Positions 37,236 through 54,400 of a DNA stretch of 64,000 bases are shown here, piece by piece. Source of the DNA: Hypomesus transpacificus (taxonomy: Eukaryota > Chordata > Actinopteri > Osmeriformes > Osmeridae); contig NC_061061.1 in assembly GCF_021917145.1 (NCBI RefSeq), forward strand, positions 12,067,448 through 12,131,447, given 5' to 3'. Under the pieces are notes generated by a model that was not told the DNA's origin, searched no databases, and was given only the letters and a program-made list of their open reading frames with translations. Position numbers and translations under genes: made by a program. Position 1 is the first letter of the stretch, and every line of letters starts with the position of its first letter.

Positions 37236-39607
37236 AACGCTCATCTGACACACACAAACAACGTGGAGAAGGTATATCCTCCATAACAGGTAAGCGGTGG
37301 GGGTGAATGAGCAGGAGCATAAGACAGAGGCGTTTGTGTGAGAGAAGTTTCGAGTTAGTGGATGTGGAGTTGGGAAGAGAGAAAAAGTGAGAAAGACAGA
37401 GTTCACTGATAATCTTAGCATCTTATGAGTAAGAGGGAAAAGGAAGGGATAAAGGACATGATATGGAAACCAAGCAAACAAGCGGTTACAAGCACAAACA
37501 AAATGTCTTTCAGATGAGATAAGACAACCATGGGACACCGCCTGAAGGAGGGGAAAGAAAATCTCTCTCCACACTCCCCAGAAAGACACAAAGAGAGTTT
37601 TTAAATTGCTGCTAACCGCAGAAGTTGAATTACGGTCTGTTAAAACATAAGAACAAAAAGTGCAAAGCAATCTCTCGTTTTTAAGACGTGGTAAAGTCCT
37701 GCAGGAGTGCCTTGGAACCATACACACAGAACTCACACACGCACAGCCAGTCCTACCCACCTTCCTCTTTCTCAGTCGGTCAGTCTGTCCACCTAGTTTC
37801 TTCTGTTACTTCCCTCTTGTTCAGATCGTCTTTATGCTAAGTTAAGCTCTTTTTTAATCTTAAGCCTCTTGATTTTCCAAATCAATTTTGCGGTTGACAA
37901 TCTGGTGGTGAAATGAACAGAGAGAAAAAGAGGGAGAGAGATGTATCTAAACCTTTTGACCTCCCTCTTGATCAGTCATTCCCCACCCCTTCTCCCTCCC
38001 TGTCTATCCCTGTCTATCTCTATCTCACTCCCTTTCTCTCTCTCTCTGTCTCTCTCTCTCTCTGTCTCTCTCTGTCTATCTCTATCTCACTCCCTTTCTC
38101 TCTCTCTCTGTCTCTCTCTGTCTCTCTTGCTCAGACACACAGACACACACTCTTAATCTCCCACACATGCATTCTCAATGTTTTATGTCCTAAATTTATC
38201 TTATCTTAAGAGCTTTTTTCAGAAAGCAAGTAAAGAAAGATGATCCGTCCAATTCAGGTTAGAAATAATGATAATTAAGTGATTCATGAGGCTTGATTAT
38301 TTCACTCAATGCTCTACTTTAGTCTTAATCATCGTTTTAGAGAGGCAAAAGTGTGTGTGTGCTTGCGTGCCTGTCTGTGTGTCCATGCATCAGTGAGAAT
38401 TATAACTACCAGCAGACATTTTCGTCTTGGACAACAATATCACGGATATTTGGTTTGACCTCTGGGAATTAAGCGGTCCTGGAAGTCTGTGACAAAAGTA
38501 TTAAACATGGAAATAAATATATATACATGGCTGTGATCTGACCAACGGCATTGATTTAATCCTAATCCAACTCATATTACAGAAGTAGAGCTTTGAACAC
38601 GCACACACGCTAACGCGTACATACACATTCAAATACACTTGAAACGTGAGTGTAAGCGTGTGTGTGTTTGCAACCCTTAAATAGAACCGTATGGCCTATG
38701 TTGGATTCTAGTGAACGGGATTTCAAATAATCTCCTTGGGCCACAGGGGTTAACCAATACTTCATGTTTTATAAATCCAGTTTATTTTTTTCCGTCTCCT
38801 TAGTCTACATTTACCAACTCTGAGACACTTCTATCAGACCCTTAACTGTCTTGCACCCTTGTAAGCATCTGTCGGAGACTGATGACGTAAATTCAACCTC
38901 GTCCAAATCGCGTCATGCAACACGCTGCTTCTGAGGAATCTTTCATTGGCGTTCATAATTTGGTGACTTTGCTCGCTCACCCCGGCTTCCGTCTACACTT
39001 TCGATTTATTACGTCAATAACGTCAATATACATTTTTCATGTAGGCCCGTCCTGGAAAACATAATGGTCTGCCATTGTCAAGTCGACTTAGTTTCGCCAC
39101 ATTACACTCGGAACATGTATTGAGCTGATGAGGACTTCGAACGCATGAGCACAAGATAATTACAGTTAGGGGAGAAATTGTTTGTGAGTATCTTTAGGAG
39201 CCTAACAGGTAGGAGGCGCTAACAGTTTGGGAAGACAGACTTCAATGGCGAAACTCATGACAGTAACCAGGATGCTAGGAGAATGAGGCTTGTTCATTCC
39301 AAGGGCCACCGTGTTCATTGCGCTGTTATAAATGTTACTACAATGCTTGTCATGCCCCGGCCGCGTGATTCTAACGGCACCGTTTTACAGAATCATGTAT
39401 GGTCATGTATGGGGCGGTAATATAATGATTCAGGATAACTGGATATCTGGATGAGAAATGTATCTAATATATCTGCACCAAAAACAAACCTTCTATTGCC
39501 TTTGAACGTTGTCAGCAGCTCATACACACCCCCACCCCCCCCCCCCCCCCCCACCCCCAGCAACCCCAGATGAAAAGAGGAACCTGCATTTCTCACAAAC
39601 AGAGGAC
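37236..39607. other. Intergenic between opsin and gapdh
   Basis: No coding exon supported. CT-rich low-complexity sequence at 38030-38130, short GT/CA runs near 38350 and 38650, and a poly-C run at ~39535-39555. It should hold the opsin promoter. Confidence 0.5.
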
Positions 39608-39613
39608 TTTATT
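39608..39613 (-). terminator. gapdh polyadenylation signal
   Basis: TTTATT on plus is AATAAA on minus, 258 bases after the gapdh stop: typical spacing for this short 3' UTR. Confidence 0.65.
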
Positions 39614-39870
39614 CATCCACTGAACGCAGCACCTCAGTGCCATAGCCAGTGAAAGAGCTTCAGCCTTCGCTTCGACCATCCTACTTCACAAAAGAACAGA
39701 ACAGGGATTTGACGATACAAAAATAAATTGGTCATCAATTCAAAGTTGTGTTAATGACTGTGGTGGCCGTTTTCTCCACAGCCGTGCCAATGGAGGTGGT
39801 GCTCGAATCAGGGGGGAACGGGGACGTGGGTCATGTGACAGTCCAGTTGCATTGGATTGGCTGGTTGCCT

Positions 39871-44309
<4,439 letters not shown>

Positions 44310-44921
44310 TTTGTCTGATTGGGTCTAGTCCTCTGTAGAGAAGGAGACAGGAAGACAAATGTTATGGACACACTTTTACAGCCTACTAATCGTGTTCACC
44401 TCATGACTGCCCTGTACGTGCATTTAGTCTGCTAAATGACTAAAAACGTGATGGTACAAATATGTTCCTACTCCAATGTTTAAAAAGCGGGTGAACAAAA
44501 GCGATAAACAAACGGTTCTGAAAAGTTACATAGGCTACCCAATATTTAAACTTAAGGCTATTGCAACTCATACTGGGAGGCCATTCCAAGATCGTAACCT
44601 TTGAGGTTATATTATTACATGCAACAGAGGTTTTATGTTTCCGGTTAGACTACAACTAATTTAGGCAGCAGCAGCATTTTGCAATCAACAATTCGAAAGC
44701 TATGACCTTTTAATATTGAGATTACTTAAGTTAATGAAAAACGACAGTAGCCTATTCAAACATTGTTGGGTAAAGAAACACACTGTAGGATACCACAACT
44801 TAGACAATAATTAGCTTCTTAGAAGTTGAGACAACTAACCTAAAAACGTGACATGCCTAATTTCTCAAGTCTATGGTTTGCATGATTTCCGTTAAAAGCA
44901 ATTGACAGCTTATTATTTACC

Positions 44922-45060
44922 GTTTGTGAGATGCCTCTGGACGTTCGTTCGACTTCGGGTGAGTGGGGACCTGCAAAGGTGCGCTGTCAATTTGTACTCT
45001 TCCACCGAACACGCTCCTCCCATGTGTGGACATTGTTCTCCGCCCCGCCCCCTTTTAATG
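44922..45060 (-). promoter_or_regulatory. gapdh 5' UTR exon and core promoter
   Basis: On the minus strand, GGGGGCGGGGCGG (Sp1-type GC box, 45040-45053) follows an ATTAAAAGG TATA-like motif (45052-45060). The non-coding exon ends near 44922 at CAAACG/GTAAAT. This suits a constitutive promoter; the exact start site is inferred. Confidence 0.55.
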
Positions 45061-47318
45061 TCAAGGTCGTAAGACGGCGATGACTGGCCGATTAAGGAAG
45101 GTATGTCGGCAAGTCGCCTATTAAATTGACTTGCATAATTACACAGACGTTAGAAAACTTTTTCATTGTAAGTCACGTGCGTCCTGAGTTATCATGGTTG
45201 CACAGGAAAATATTCAGGTGACAGGGATTGATTAATTTGGTGCATTGACTGTGATTTCTGTTGCACTGCAGTTCGCAATCTAAGGAATGCAACGTCTTTG
45301 ATTCCTTCAAGGCTTCCACCAATAACGTACCTGCTGTTTGCCCAATATGTTTGCTTGCTTTGTCCAGTATCATTCCTACAGCAAAGGTTTTTCTAACTTC
45401 CAAACCTTTAATACAGTTCAGGGGTGAGAAAAGAGAGGGTTCATTGCTGACCTTCTCAGACGAGAGACAGAGTCAGGCCTCCTCAGTCGAGGGCCGGGGA
45501 TCAAATCTCCATCCCGAGTGTGACATTTACCATCCAAAGACCATGACCCTTCTCCTCTCCTACCTCCCTTCTCTCCCTCCTCACTCCGTTCTCTCTCTCG
45601 TTCACATCACCTGCACCTCCTGGGAGGGCAGGCTCTGTGGGAGGGCAGGCTCTCTGGACTGGCTGGTTAGCATGCCGTCCAAGTCCCATAGAACGTGTTA
45701 GAACATATGTTAGAACGTGTGTTAGAACGTGTGTTGGAGACAAAACAACTTTCAACAGACCAGATGTGACTCGATGTGTTTGGGTCTTTTAACTCAGACC
45801 TGTTCACGGGGTTCAACATTCCCACAAAGCCCCAATGGGCAACGTCCAGACGTCCAGACGTCCAGACGTCCAGACTACACCAGTCATGACCATCATGGCA
45901 ACAGAAACGGTCTTGAGGGGATACCATGCGGCCTGACATGCTTTCTAACAAAACGTAACATCCAGCACATGCATGACATGCAGTTGCCATGGCATAGTGT
46001 TCTGTCTGCACATTCTTCAGCCCTGATGGTTGTCACCCGATTCAGGGACTCCAGCCAGCAGCCTGGGCATAGCTGAACTGCCGCCCACGACCCACGCCAG
46101 CCTTGGCCCCCGCTACACATCATAAGGTCAAAGAGGTGAAGTAAAGGTCAGGCTGTTTATAGTGCAGAGCCAGATGGGCCGGCTCAATGCAGGGTCATGG
46201 TATGTGTTGTCCTGCAGGCAGACCCTGGGTCTCTCCACGCACAGAGCACGCTCACTAGTCAAGAATCACACTGTCTGAGCCTCCGCTAGATACTTGTAAC
46301 ATCTAACCTCCTGCCCTGAAAGGCTCCCATGGCACTACAGAGCGATTATAACTGTTGCCTCTGTGTCATCAGCTCTCAGAAATAAACTGTGTTTAATTAA
46401 CACAGTTGGTAGGAAATAAAGTGTTGATACTTTTTCTTTCGTGTAAATGTTATCATACGGTGCCTCCACGGTTATATTCTACTCAGCCACTAAAAGCAAG
46501 CCAGGGGCAGGTAGAGTAGAAAGGTGTACCTTGCAAAGACGATCATTTTGCGAGCGTCTGAAATCCAGGCCAGTTCACAGTCCGTAGTCCACATCAGGGG
46601 TGCGGTATCACTGGAGATAGACTGCCATCTAGTGGTGCTGTCAGACATTGCACTTCTCCCTTTTCTGACCTGAGTTAACCTCTTCCATCCCACCTGTTAG
46701 ACAGAGACGTGACCAACAACATTCTACCACCGACCCAACACCCACAGATACCACCAGGAGACATGGAAGACGCTGTCCAGCCACCATCTAAAGGATCAGT
46801 CATTCTGCGCCTTCATGAGACATTGTAAGGAAACAAAAGCTGGTGATTAACACTCTCCTATAATGTCTACTTCGCTGCTATTTTGACAGATCATTCATTC
46901 TGAGGACACACAGTGCTGTAACCAATCCAAATGATGTTTGATTAAACTATGGAGTGGGGATATATCATTGCCGGGTGCATCATCTCATCTCGCCACAGAG
47001 TGGTGAGCCAGCCCACTAATCAGCACACCCACACAGACGCCCGTGTCTTGGTTATTCAGCTCAGGGGACCCTCTTCACCCTCCCACACCCCTCTCGTGGC
47101 AAATTTAATAAAGCGCCTGTAGTAACGGAGGCAAAAATATCTGCTGTGAGATGCTGCAGCTGTAATTCGAACAGAAAGGCGTGAATCGAGCATTTGGCGC
47201 ATGTCGGTTTGAAATGCTGAGTGTAGGTGGAGGTAGGTGGCTGGGGGAATTCTGACAGTAAACAAATAGGCAGATTGACATGAACTAATCCAAACTCAAC
47301 AATAGATTTTGGAATGTG
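45061..47318. other. Intergenic between gapdh and the CNP gene
   Basis: No gene recognised. A short CGTCCAGA tandem occurs at 45843-45873 and a GTTAGAACGTGT repeat at 45695-45735. Confidence 0.5.
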
Positions 47319-47324
47319 TTTATT
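47319..47324 (-). terminator. Candidate CNP-gene polyadenylation signal
   Basis: AATAAA on the minus strand, 556 bases beyond the stop codon. Confidence 0.4.
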
Positions 47325-47879
47325 TAGCATGCAAAAGTTTTGCCAAAAAAAGGAGCAAAGAACATGTATATATGTCAACATATACTGTGTCCCTCAGACA
47401 TGCAGAAACAGAAAAGAAAAGCAATTCCTTACAAAAGAATGACATTGATATTAGCTAGGAAGGACACAGTCTCAACTACATTCCTTAATAAAGTGCACTG
47501 TAAAAACAACACAGACATAATCACATAGAACAATAGCTCCACTTGAACACTCCTCAAACGTCTTCCAAACTAAATGTACTATTTGTAAAAACACATAAAT
47601 GCACACTTAAAAACAAAGAATCAAACGAAACTACCGCACCTCTTTTCAGCAGCCAAGACACGGTCATGTTTGCGCTACGCTTCATTGAATCACATAAGCA
47701 AAACAGCAAGTATACACTACACTGCGTGTGGACATAATCAACACTCACATTCTTTTCCTTTTTGTCTGTGTGTGTGTGTGCGTGTGCCTCTGTGTGTGTG
47801 CGTGTACGTGTGTGTGTATGTGTGTAGCCGTTTCATTTCCTTTACTAGTTGTGTCAGTCTGTCGCCCCTCTTCCTTCGA

Positions 47880-48510
47880 CTAGCAGCCCAGTCCGCTCAT
47901 AGAACCAATCCGATCGAGTTTCAGGCCGAAGCATCCCCTGTTCCACGCCCGTCGTGACCTGTCCAGTTCAGCTCGCTTCTGATTGGCCAGAGCTGCCTTC
48001 AGCAGGCGGAGCCAGGCGCTGTCTTCCTGGGCTCCCGGTAGGTCGGCCCATTTGGGATATTCGGCAACTTTGACCCCATTGGCGTAGTCAGAAGGCTCTT
48101 CCGGTTGGTTGCTTGCCATGTTCTCCAGATTGTCCAGGTTGAGGAGGTCGTTATAACGCTCCAGAAACTGCTCCACAAACTGTCATGGAGGAAAAGAAAA
48201 AAAAACTAAAAGGTTCATTAAAGGAAACAACGCCCATGTGACCGACCCTTTCTCATGACCATATTCTCCTCCCTCTCTGCCTAACCCTTCAGCTGTCTCA
48301 CTCATTCCCCTTTCACCCTGTTTTCTCCCTCGTGAATCCAGCTTAAAAAACTATCCCCAGCTGCCCGTCTTCCCCAGCCCCTGTTCCACACCTGCCCCCC
48401 TGCCTCTGTACCTGGAGTCCTTCAGGGGAGGGGTGCAGGGTGCGCCCCTCGGACAGCTCCAGGGGGGTCAGTAAGACCAGCGTGGCACAGAGCAGCGCTG
48501 GGCACAGCAT
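47880..48510 (-). CDS. C-type natriuretic peptide precursor, CNP-1-like
   Basis: Prepro-hormone of 132 aa in two coding exons: 48412-48510 (33 codons) and 47880-48179 (99 codons plus stop), phase-0 junction. The start ATG at 48510 opens a signal peptide (ALLCATLVLLTPLELSEG). The prosegment contains FVEQFLERYNDLLNLDNL. The C-terminus is the mature hormone: after a basic SRR site come AWNRGC and the 17-residue ring CFGLKLDRIGSMSGLGC, ending at the ring Cys with no extension, the hallmark of CNP rather than ANP or BNP. The WNRGC lead matches fish CNP-1 better than the LSKGC lead of mammalian-type CNP. It acts on guanylyl-cyclase receptors (family knowledge). The first mature residue is Ala where Gly is usual. 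Confidence 0.92.
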
Positions 48511-51202
48511 GGCAGCAGTGAGTGGACGGCGGCAGCGACGATGCAGAGAAACAGGTCTAAACACGACTACACAAATACACACACTGATTATACACGCACA
48601 CAAACACACAATGCCGAGTTCTTGGTGTGAATTTGATGTAGCTAAACGAACTAAATACCACAGCATGAAACCTTTGTCATGTTTTTCTGCACACAAAGAT
48701 CTCCTTCAACAATCCATTCATACTGTACATAATAGCCTTTAATTAATGATATTCTAAAGACATGCAACCTTTGTTTAATTGTGAAGTACAATGTGATGTA
48801 ATTATATTGTGTGTATATATTACCAAGTGAGACAGGAGACGGTAGTAAATAAACTGTTCATGCACAATAAAATAAAACATTTGACATAACAGAATTAAAC
48901 GTAGGTATTTCAGCACAAACACTTCAATCTGAACAAACACTTCTATCTGAATCCTCAAATATATTTGCCACATAAAAAAAAGGTGGAATGAAAAATAATT
49001 GTTCTCAAATATGCTTCAATTCATTCAAGTTAATGCCTTAAGCATGCAGAATGAAAAACACTTCTAATAACCTGTCCTCCAGGTCAAACTCACGTCTCTT
49101 TTCTGTTTTGTCCGAAGCTTCAGGTCTCTCTGCTCTCACAGGCTGCTTTCCATCTCTCTCTCTCCTTCGCTCAGCTACCTCTCACTTTTTGGCACCTGCT
49201 GAAAGCATCACTATCTCTCTCGCTCGGCCCCGCCTCTCTCTCTCTCTGATGGTCTCTCCTAGTGATGGTATTGAAAGGATGGGTTTGCCTGTTGCGTTTT
49301 TGTTCCCTTGGCAGTGGCCTAGTGATACTGCTACCGTCTGATGATGCTCTGGGTTTATACTGCCAATGCCCCCCCCTCCCATCACCACACACACACTTAA
49401 GCCACTGGAATGATGTCATACCTTTGGAAGGGCTGTTTGTTTTTTACCAAGGTGACCAGACAAGAGAGTCCGGTGCCAACGTGTCCACCCCCCCCCCGCT
49501 CGCTCGGAAGCCTGTGATGTCAGGGGACCGGCCAACACCGTGAGAGGGTGAACAGGGACATTGTGAAAGGGTGAACAGGGACACCGTGAGAGGGTGAACA
49601 GGGACATTGTGAGAGGGTGAACAGGGACATTGTGAAAGGGTGAACAGGGACACCGTGAGAGGGTGAACAGGGACATTGTGAGAGGGTGAACAGGGACACC
49701 GTGAAAGGGTGAACAGGGATATTGTGAGAGGGTGAACAGGGATATTGTGAGAGGGTGAACAGGGATATTGTGAGAGGGTGAACAGGGACACCGTGAGAGG
49801 GTGAACAGGGACATTGTGAAAGGGTGAACAGGGACATTGTGAGAGGGTGAACAGGGACACCGTGAGAGGGTGAACAGGGACACCGTGAGAGGGTGAACAG
49901 GGATATTGTGAAAGGGTGAACAGGGATATTGTGAAAGGGTGAACAGGGACACCATGAGAGGGTGAACAGGGACATTGCGCTGCACCTACGCACTCTACTG
50001 CAGATTTCTCCACGTCGTTCCCGTCCTGTATCTCCTCCTGTCTGACCTACATCATCTCTCCTAGTCGCTTCCTTCATTATCACAACCACTCCAGCAGAGG
50101 CTAACCCCTGTCCTGGCTTAGTTCTGTTTGTAAAAGGCCCCGTCTTTTGTATTAGTAGTGGCTGCTCCCTCGTAATATTGTGTACTGGCTGTTCTCCCTC
50201 GAGTCTACTGTGTGTAATATAGGGGTGCCCTCTTCCCCCTGTGTGTGTTTGGACCAACTTCTCTCAGTTGGCTGAGTTACAGTCTGTCAGTGCCATCTGC
50301 CTTCTGTCTTCCCTGCAGTCTTTCTGCAACACCACCAGCAAGCACGACTCTTTCCAACTCACGCCACACAGAGGCTTGCACACGCGGGTGAACCAAACAC
50401 GACACACCTTCGCCATCAGTCGCACGCCGCAGCGTACGTTGTCGTGCGCGTGAGGTTTCGCGAAGCAAACTTCCGACGAAAGCCAGAAAGGTGTCGTTTA
50501 TCCGTTACATAACTCAACGACAGATACACACTTGTCTTTTAGGAGAGGAGAGAGGAGGAGTGTGTGGGTGAGGGAGTGGGCGAGAGAGATTAGCAACAAA
50601 AGAGAAGAGGAGGGAGCGGTGGGGGGAGATGAAATGCCTGGTGATGTCAATGCAGGGAAAAGAAGTGAGGGATGGAGGGGGGGGGGGGGAGAAGATGCAG
50701 CACAGAAGAGGAGGAGGAGAGACCCAGTGGATGGAGGAGCAGAGGACACAAGATAAAACCAGCAAAGAGAAAACTTACGAGCATCAGTTTTAGTTTGTGT
50801 CAAGACCTTCCTGAAATGTACAAGTTTTTTTTTTAGCGAGGAGCAGAACGCTGCAGCCAAAAACAAGCGTTGTGAAATGATACTGAAAGTGACATGCAGG
50901 ATGAAGAGGGTGAGCAGAGAGGTACGAGCCTGCCGGGCCAAGCTGTGGCGGTCTGTAAACCCCAACGCACACAAACACACTCCACTGTACAAACATGTAA
51001 TACCAAGGGGCATTCAGCACTCCCTATAATGAGGGTATAAATCTGTGTCTACTGGAAATGATCACTCACACACACACACACTTAACAGCCACACACTCCC
51101 ATCTGTTGAATTCACTGTGATTTAGCTAACATATGCATGCTTTCAGTTGGCCAGCGAGTAGACAGAAAGCACAGATGGGCCATGGGGTTCACATCAAACC
51201 AG
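48511..51202. other. Intergenic between the CNP gene and ncapd2
   Basis: Holds the CNP promoter side, a 23-bp minisatellite (49541-49978), purine-rich sequence at 50540-50740 and short CA runs. No additional gene could be supported. Confidence 0.5.
49541..49978. repeat. 23-bp minisatellite, about 19 copies
   Basis: Unit GGGTGAACAGGGACATTGTG plus AGA; copies alternate ACATTGTG, ACACCGTG and ATATTGTG. No unique spacers, so it is not CRISPR-like. Confidence 0.95.
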
Positions 51203-51208
51203 TTTATT
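51203..51208 (-). terminator. ncapd2 polyadenylation signal
   Basis: AATAAA on the minus strand, 215 bases after the stop codon. Confidence 0.6.
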
Positions 51209-51423
51209 AAAATGTCTCGATGCAGCTCCATGGCTTTAAGTACTCATCTGAGTGATAGCTACAGCAACGTTTAAAATATACAAAAAAAGATAAAATATTA
51301 AAAGAATAAAAAGACCCTGACATGGATATCAAACACTGGAAACGCTACGTTTAAAAAAAGAAAGAGCGCAAGATAAAAACAGAATAAGAAACGGAGACTA
51401 GAATAGGAAAGGTGAAGGAGAGC

Positions 51424-54400
51424 TCAGTGTCTGAGGCGAGTGCGTCGGGATGCTCGACCAATGGGAGTGGTCACCTTGGGGGTCTCGCTCTCCGCCATGA
51501 CAGCATCTGATTGGTTGTTGAAAAAGGGAAAAAAAACAGAACAGTTTAGGAAAAAATATGATTTATGATTTTTAAGTCTGAACTCAGATGTTCATCATCA
51601 ACATGCTGACTCACCCTCTTCCTCCTCCTCCTCTTCGTCACTGCTGAAGATAATGACTGCTTTCCTGGAGGATTTGCGGCTTGGTTTGGGTGTAACAAAC
51701 TCACTATCATCATTGTGACTGGACACAGAGGGCTTTGATTGACCTGGGAGCAAATTCAATTAGAGACTATAGGTCAACAAAAACACAACAAAAATAAGAT
51801 AAAACAAAAATAATTTGTGTTTACGTTGTGTGTGAGTACACGGATCCCTCTTGGCCCGACCCCCCCCCTCCCTGGCCAGCAGGGGTGTGTGTGTGTGTGA
51901 GTGCACTGACCCCTCTTGGTCCGCCCCCGCCCCCTGGCCGGCAGGGGGGTGCGTGAGATGGTGTTGTCGCCTCCTTCTCTGCGGCTCTCCTCCATCTCGG
52001 GGCTCTCCACGTTCTCCAGCCCGCGTGTGTGCACTGCCGTGAGCCTCTTCTCAAACTCCTCCACCTGGGCCTAGAGGGGGGGGGGGGGGGTCATCATGGG
52101 GAGTCAGGTGATTGAGCGGTGAGGGAGTCGGGCTAGTAATCCGAAAGTTGCCGGATCGATTCCCCGCCGTGCAAAATGACGTTGTGTCCTTGGGCAAGGC
52201 ACTTCACCCTACTTGCCTCGGGGGGGAATGTCCCTGTACTTACTGTAAGTGGCTCTGGATCAGAGCGTCTGCTAAATGTTAACGTCATCAGACTCAGGGT
52301 AACACAGCCTCATCTCACTGCTCACGGATCTGACCATGATGCTTGGCACTCCACACTGACGTGTCGTCTTCAAAATGTTTATTTTGTTTGAAAATCAACA
52401 GTAAGTTTGACAATAGCACGGCGGCCTACGACACGTGTACCCTTCTGCCCTTCTTAGCCCCAAATCAGTGTTTATGGAAGTGGAATTAAGGGCGTTGTAG
52501 AGGTGGTGGTGGGTACCCTGAGCAGGGGCTTGGCTCCGCGGCGCAGCTTAGCGGTGATGGACAGCAGAGGCTGGAAGACGCCCGGCTCAGTCAGCTTGTC
52601 ACTGTAGCACTCCCAACACTCCTGGAGCCTCTTCAGGCCCCGCTCACACATGGCCAGCAGGGACAGGGACATGGCCAGGTCACACCACTGACGCTCCGTC
52701 CTGGAGGAGAGGGGGGGAGAGAGGGGGGGGGGGGTGAGGACTAAATGACTGTTTTTTGGGTTGTTTGCCAATTGCTGTCTTTTTGGTTGTGTTTTTGACC
52801 TGGCATTTGGATAATCTCATTCTAGTGGCCGTGCTCAGCCGGGTTCTTCCAGTCTGATGTATAATCTGCCCTTACTCTGTGACTCAGCCCTCACTGCCAG
52901 CATCACAGGGCAGACAGACTAGAAACTCAGAGGAACTGACAAAAGCGTCTTCAGAGAGGAGCGTGGAGGACAGAAAGATGGAGTGAGAACGTAGACAGAA
53001 ACTTAATTTTAGATGAATATTCCTCCAATGATCATACATTTTATGCCATTTTTATAAATTACATTTGTATTTTCATCCATTGCTTTGATAAATTTCTCTA
53101 GTATTCAAGTATTTGTTCTACTTTTCTACTCTCCCACACAATGTTCCCACAGAGCACAGGGCCCCAGAGCACAGGGCCCAGAGCACAGGGACCCAGAGAG
53201 AGAGGGCACCAAGGGAGGGAGAGAGAGAGGTAGAGAGGGACACACAGAGAGGGAGGGAGAGACAGAGGTAGAGAGAGGGACACACAGAGAGGGAGGGAGA
53301 GACAGAGGTAGAGAGAGGGACACACAGAGAGGGAGGGAGAGACAGAGGTAGAGAGAGGGACACACAGAGAGGGAGGGAGAGACAGAGGTAGAGAGAGGGA
53401 CACACAGAGAGGGAGGGAGAGACAGAGGTAGAGAGACACAGAGCTTGGCTTACTTGGCGGTCCTGAAGCGCTGACACAGTTTCTCCACCAGGGACTCTGT
53501 CTGTCTCTCCTTGGTGATGTAGGAGAACAGCTGCCTGAGAGGCGGGAAGCAGGACAACAATGAGCCCCAGCTCCCCGTGCACCAGCACCGTCACACTCCC
53601 ATCTCACTCAGCACGCCTCCCAGCCGGGGGCAGACCAATGTCACGACGTGGACCCTGCATGCCAAGTCATCCACAGGGAGGATCCAGGCTGGGAGAGCTC
53701 ACGCACGCTGGGCCACACACGCTCACACACACGGAACACACCCTTTCAAAAGGTCAAGTATCTCTATTGGATTATCACAGAGGATGCTCATGGCTAGAAT
53801 TACATTACAACCCCCCCCCCCCACCCCCCCCCCCCCCCCACGCAGGCTCACTCACTTCATGATGGTGTGGAAGTCCACCTCGTTCATGCCTCTCTCTGGA
53901 TCTGACAGCCGGCTGATGATGTCCGGCAGCAGGTTGTAGATGGCGTTGTCCTGGGGGAGGGTGTGGTCAGAGTGGGGCGTGGTCAGAGCGGGACATCAGG
54001 GGGGGGGGCAGGGCGTTTCCCTGACTGCATACAGCTTGGATGTACTGACTAATATATGCATCAGACCTTGATGCTAGCCCAGGACATCTGCCTGACATTG
54101 CAAGGAGAGCTAAAGACACCAGCAGACTTCACACACTTGTTCCTGACGTGCGACGGTGGGATGTGTGTGTGTGTACCTTGGAGGCTAGCTCGTTGAAGAA
54201 GTTGAGGGCGAGGCTGGCGATGTGAGTCTCTGGGTCCAGGAGCAGGGCGGCCACCTCGCTCACCTGACCTTTGACCTTCAGGACGTCCTTCAACACCAGC
54301 TGGGTCAGCACCGTCACGGCCGTCTGGCGCACTGACGGGTTCTCGTCGCTCAGTCTGGGCGGGGCGGGGGAGACACATTCACATTTATGCATTTAGCAGA

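Noticed and set aside
49541-49978. Possible CRISPR-like array
   Set aside because: Units are contiguous with no unique spacers and the DNA is vertebrate; it is a minisatellite.
49416-50257. Open frames up to 245 codons with a CPCSPSHNVPVHP-type repeat
   Set aside because: Translation of the 23-bp minisatellite; no start context, splice partner or homologue recognised.
51041-51050. TATAAA motif (GGGTATAAATC) as a promoter
   Set aside because: It lies just beyond the ncapd2 polyadenylation signal with no gene start on the plus strand nearby; chance occurrence is likely.
52101-52170. Possible tRNA gene
   Set aside because: The A- and B-box-bearing segment is the head of a SINE with the same body and tail as the other copies; the acceptor stem is not paired.
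53098-53607. Open frames of 158-169 codons near 53.1-53.6 kb
   Set aside because: Mostly the 40-bp purine minisatellite; the real ncapd2 exon 53454-53534 is in another frame.
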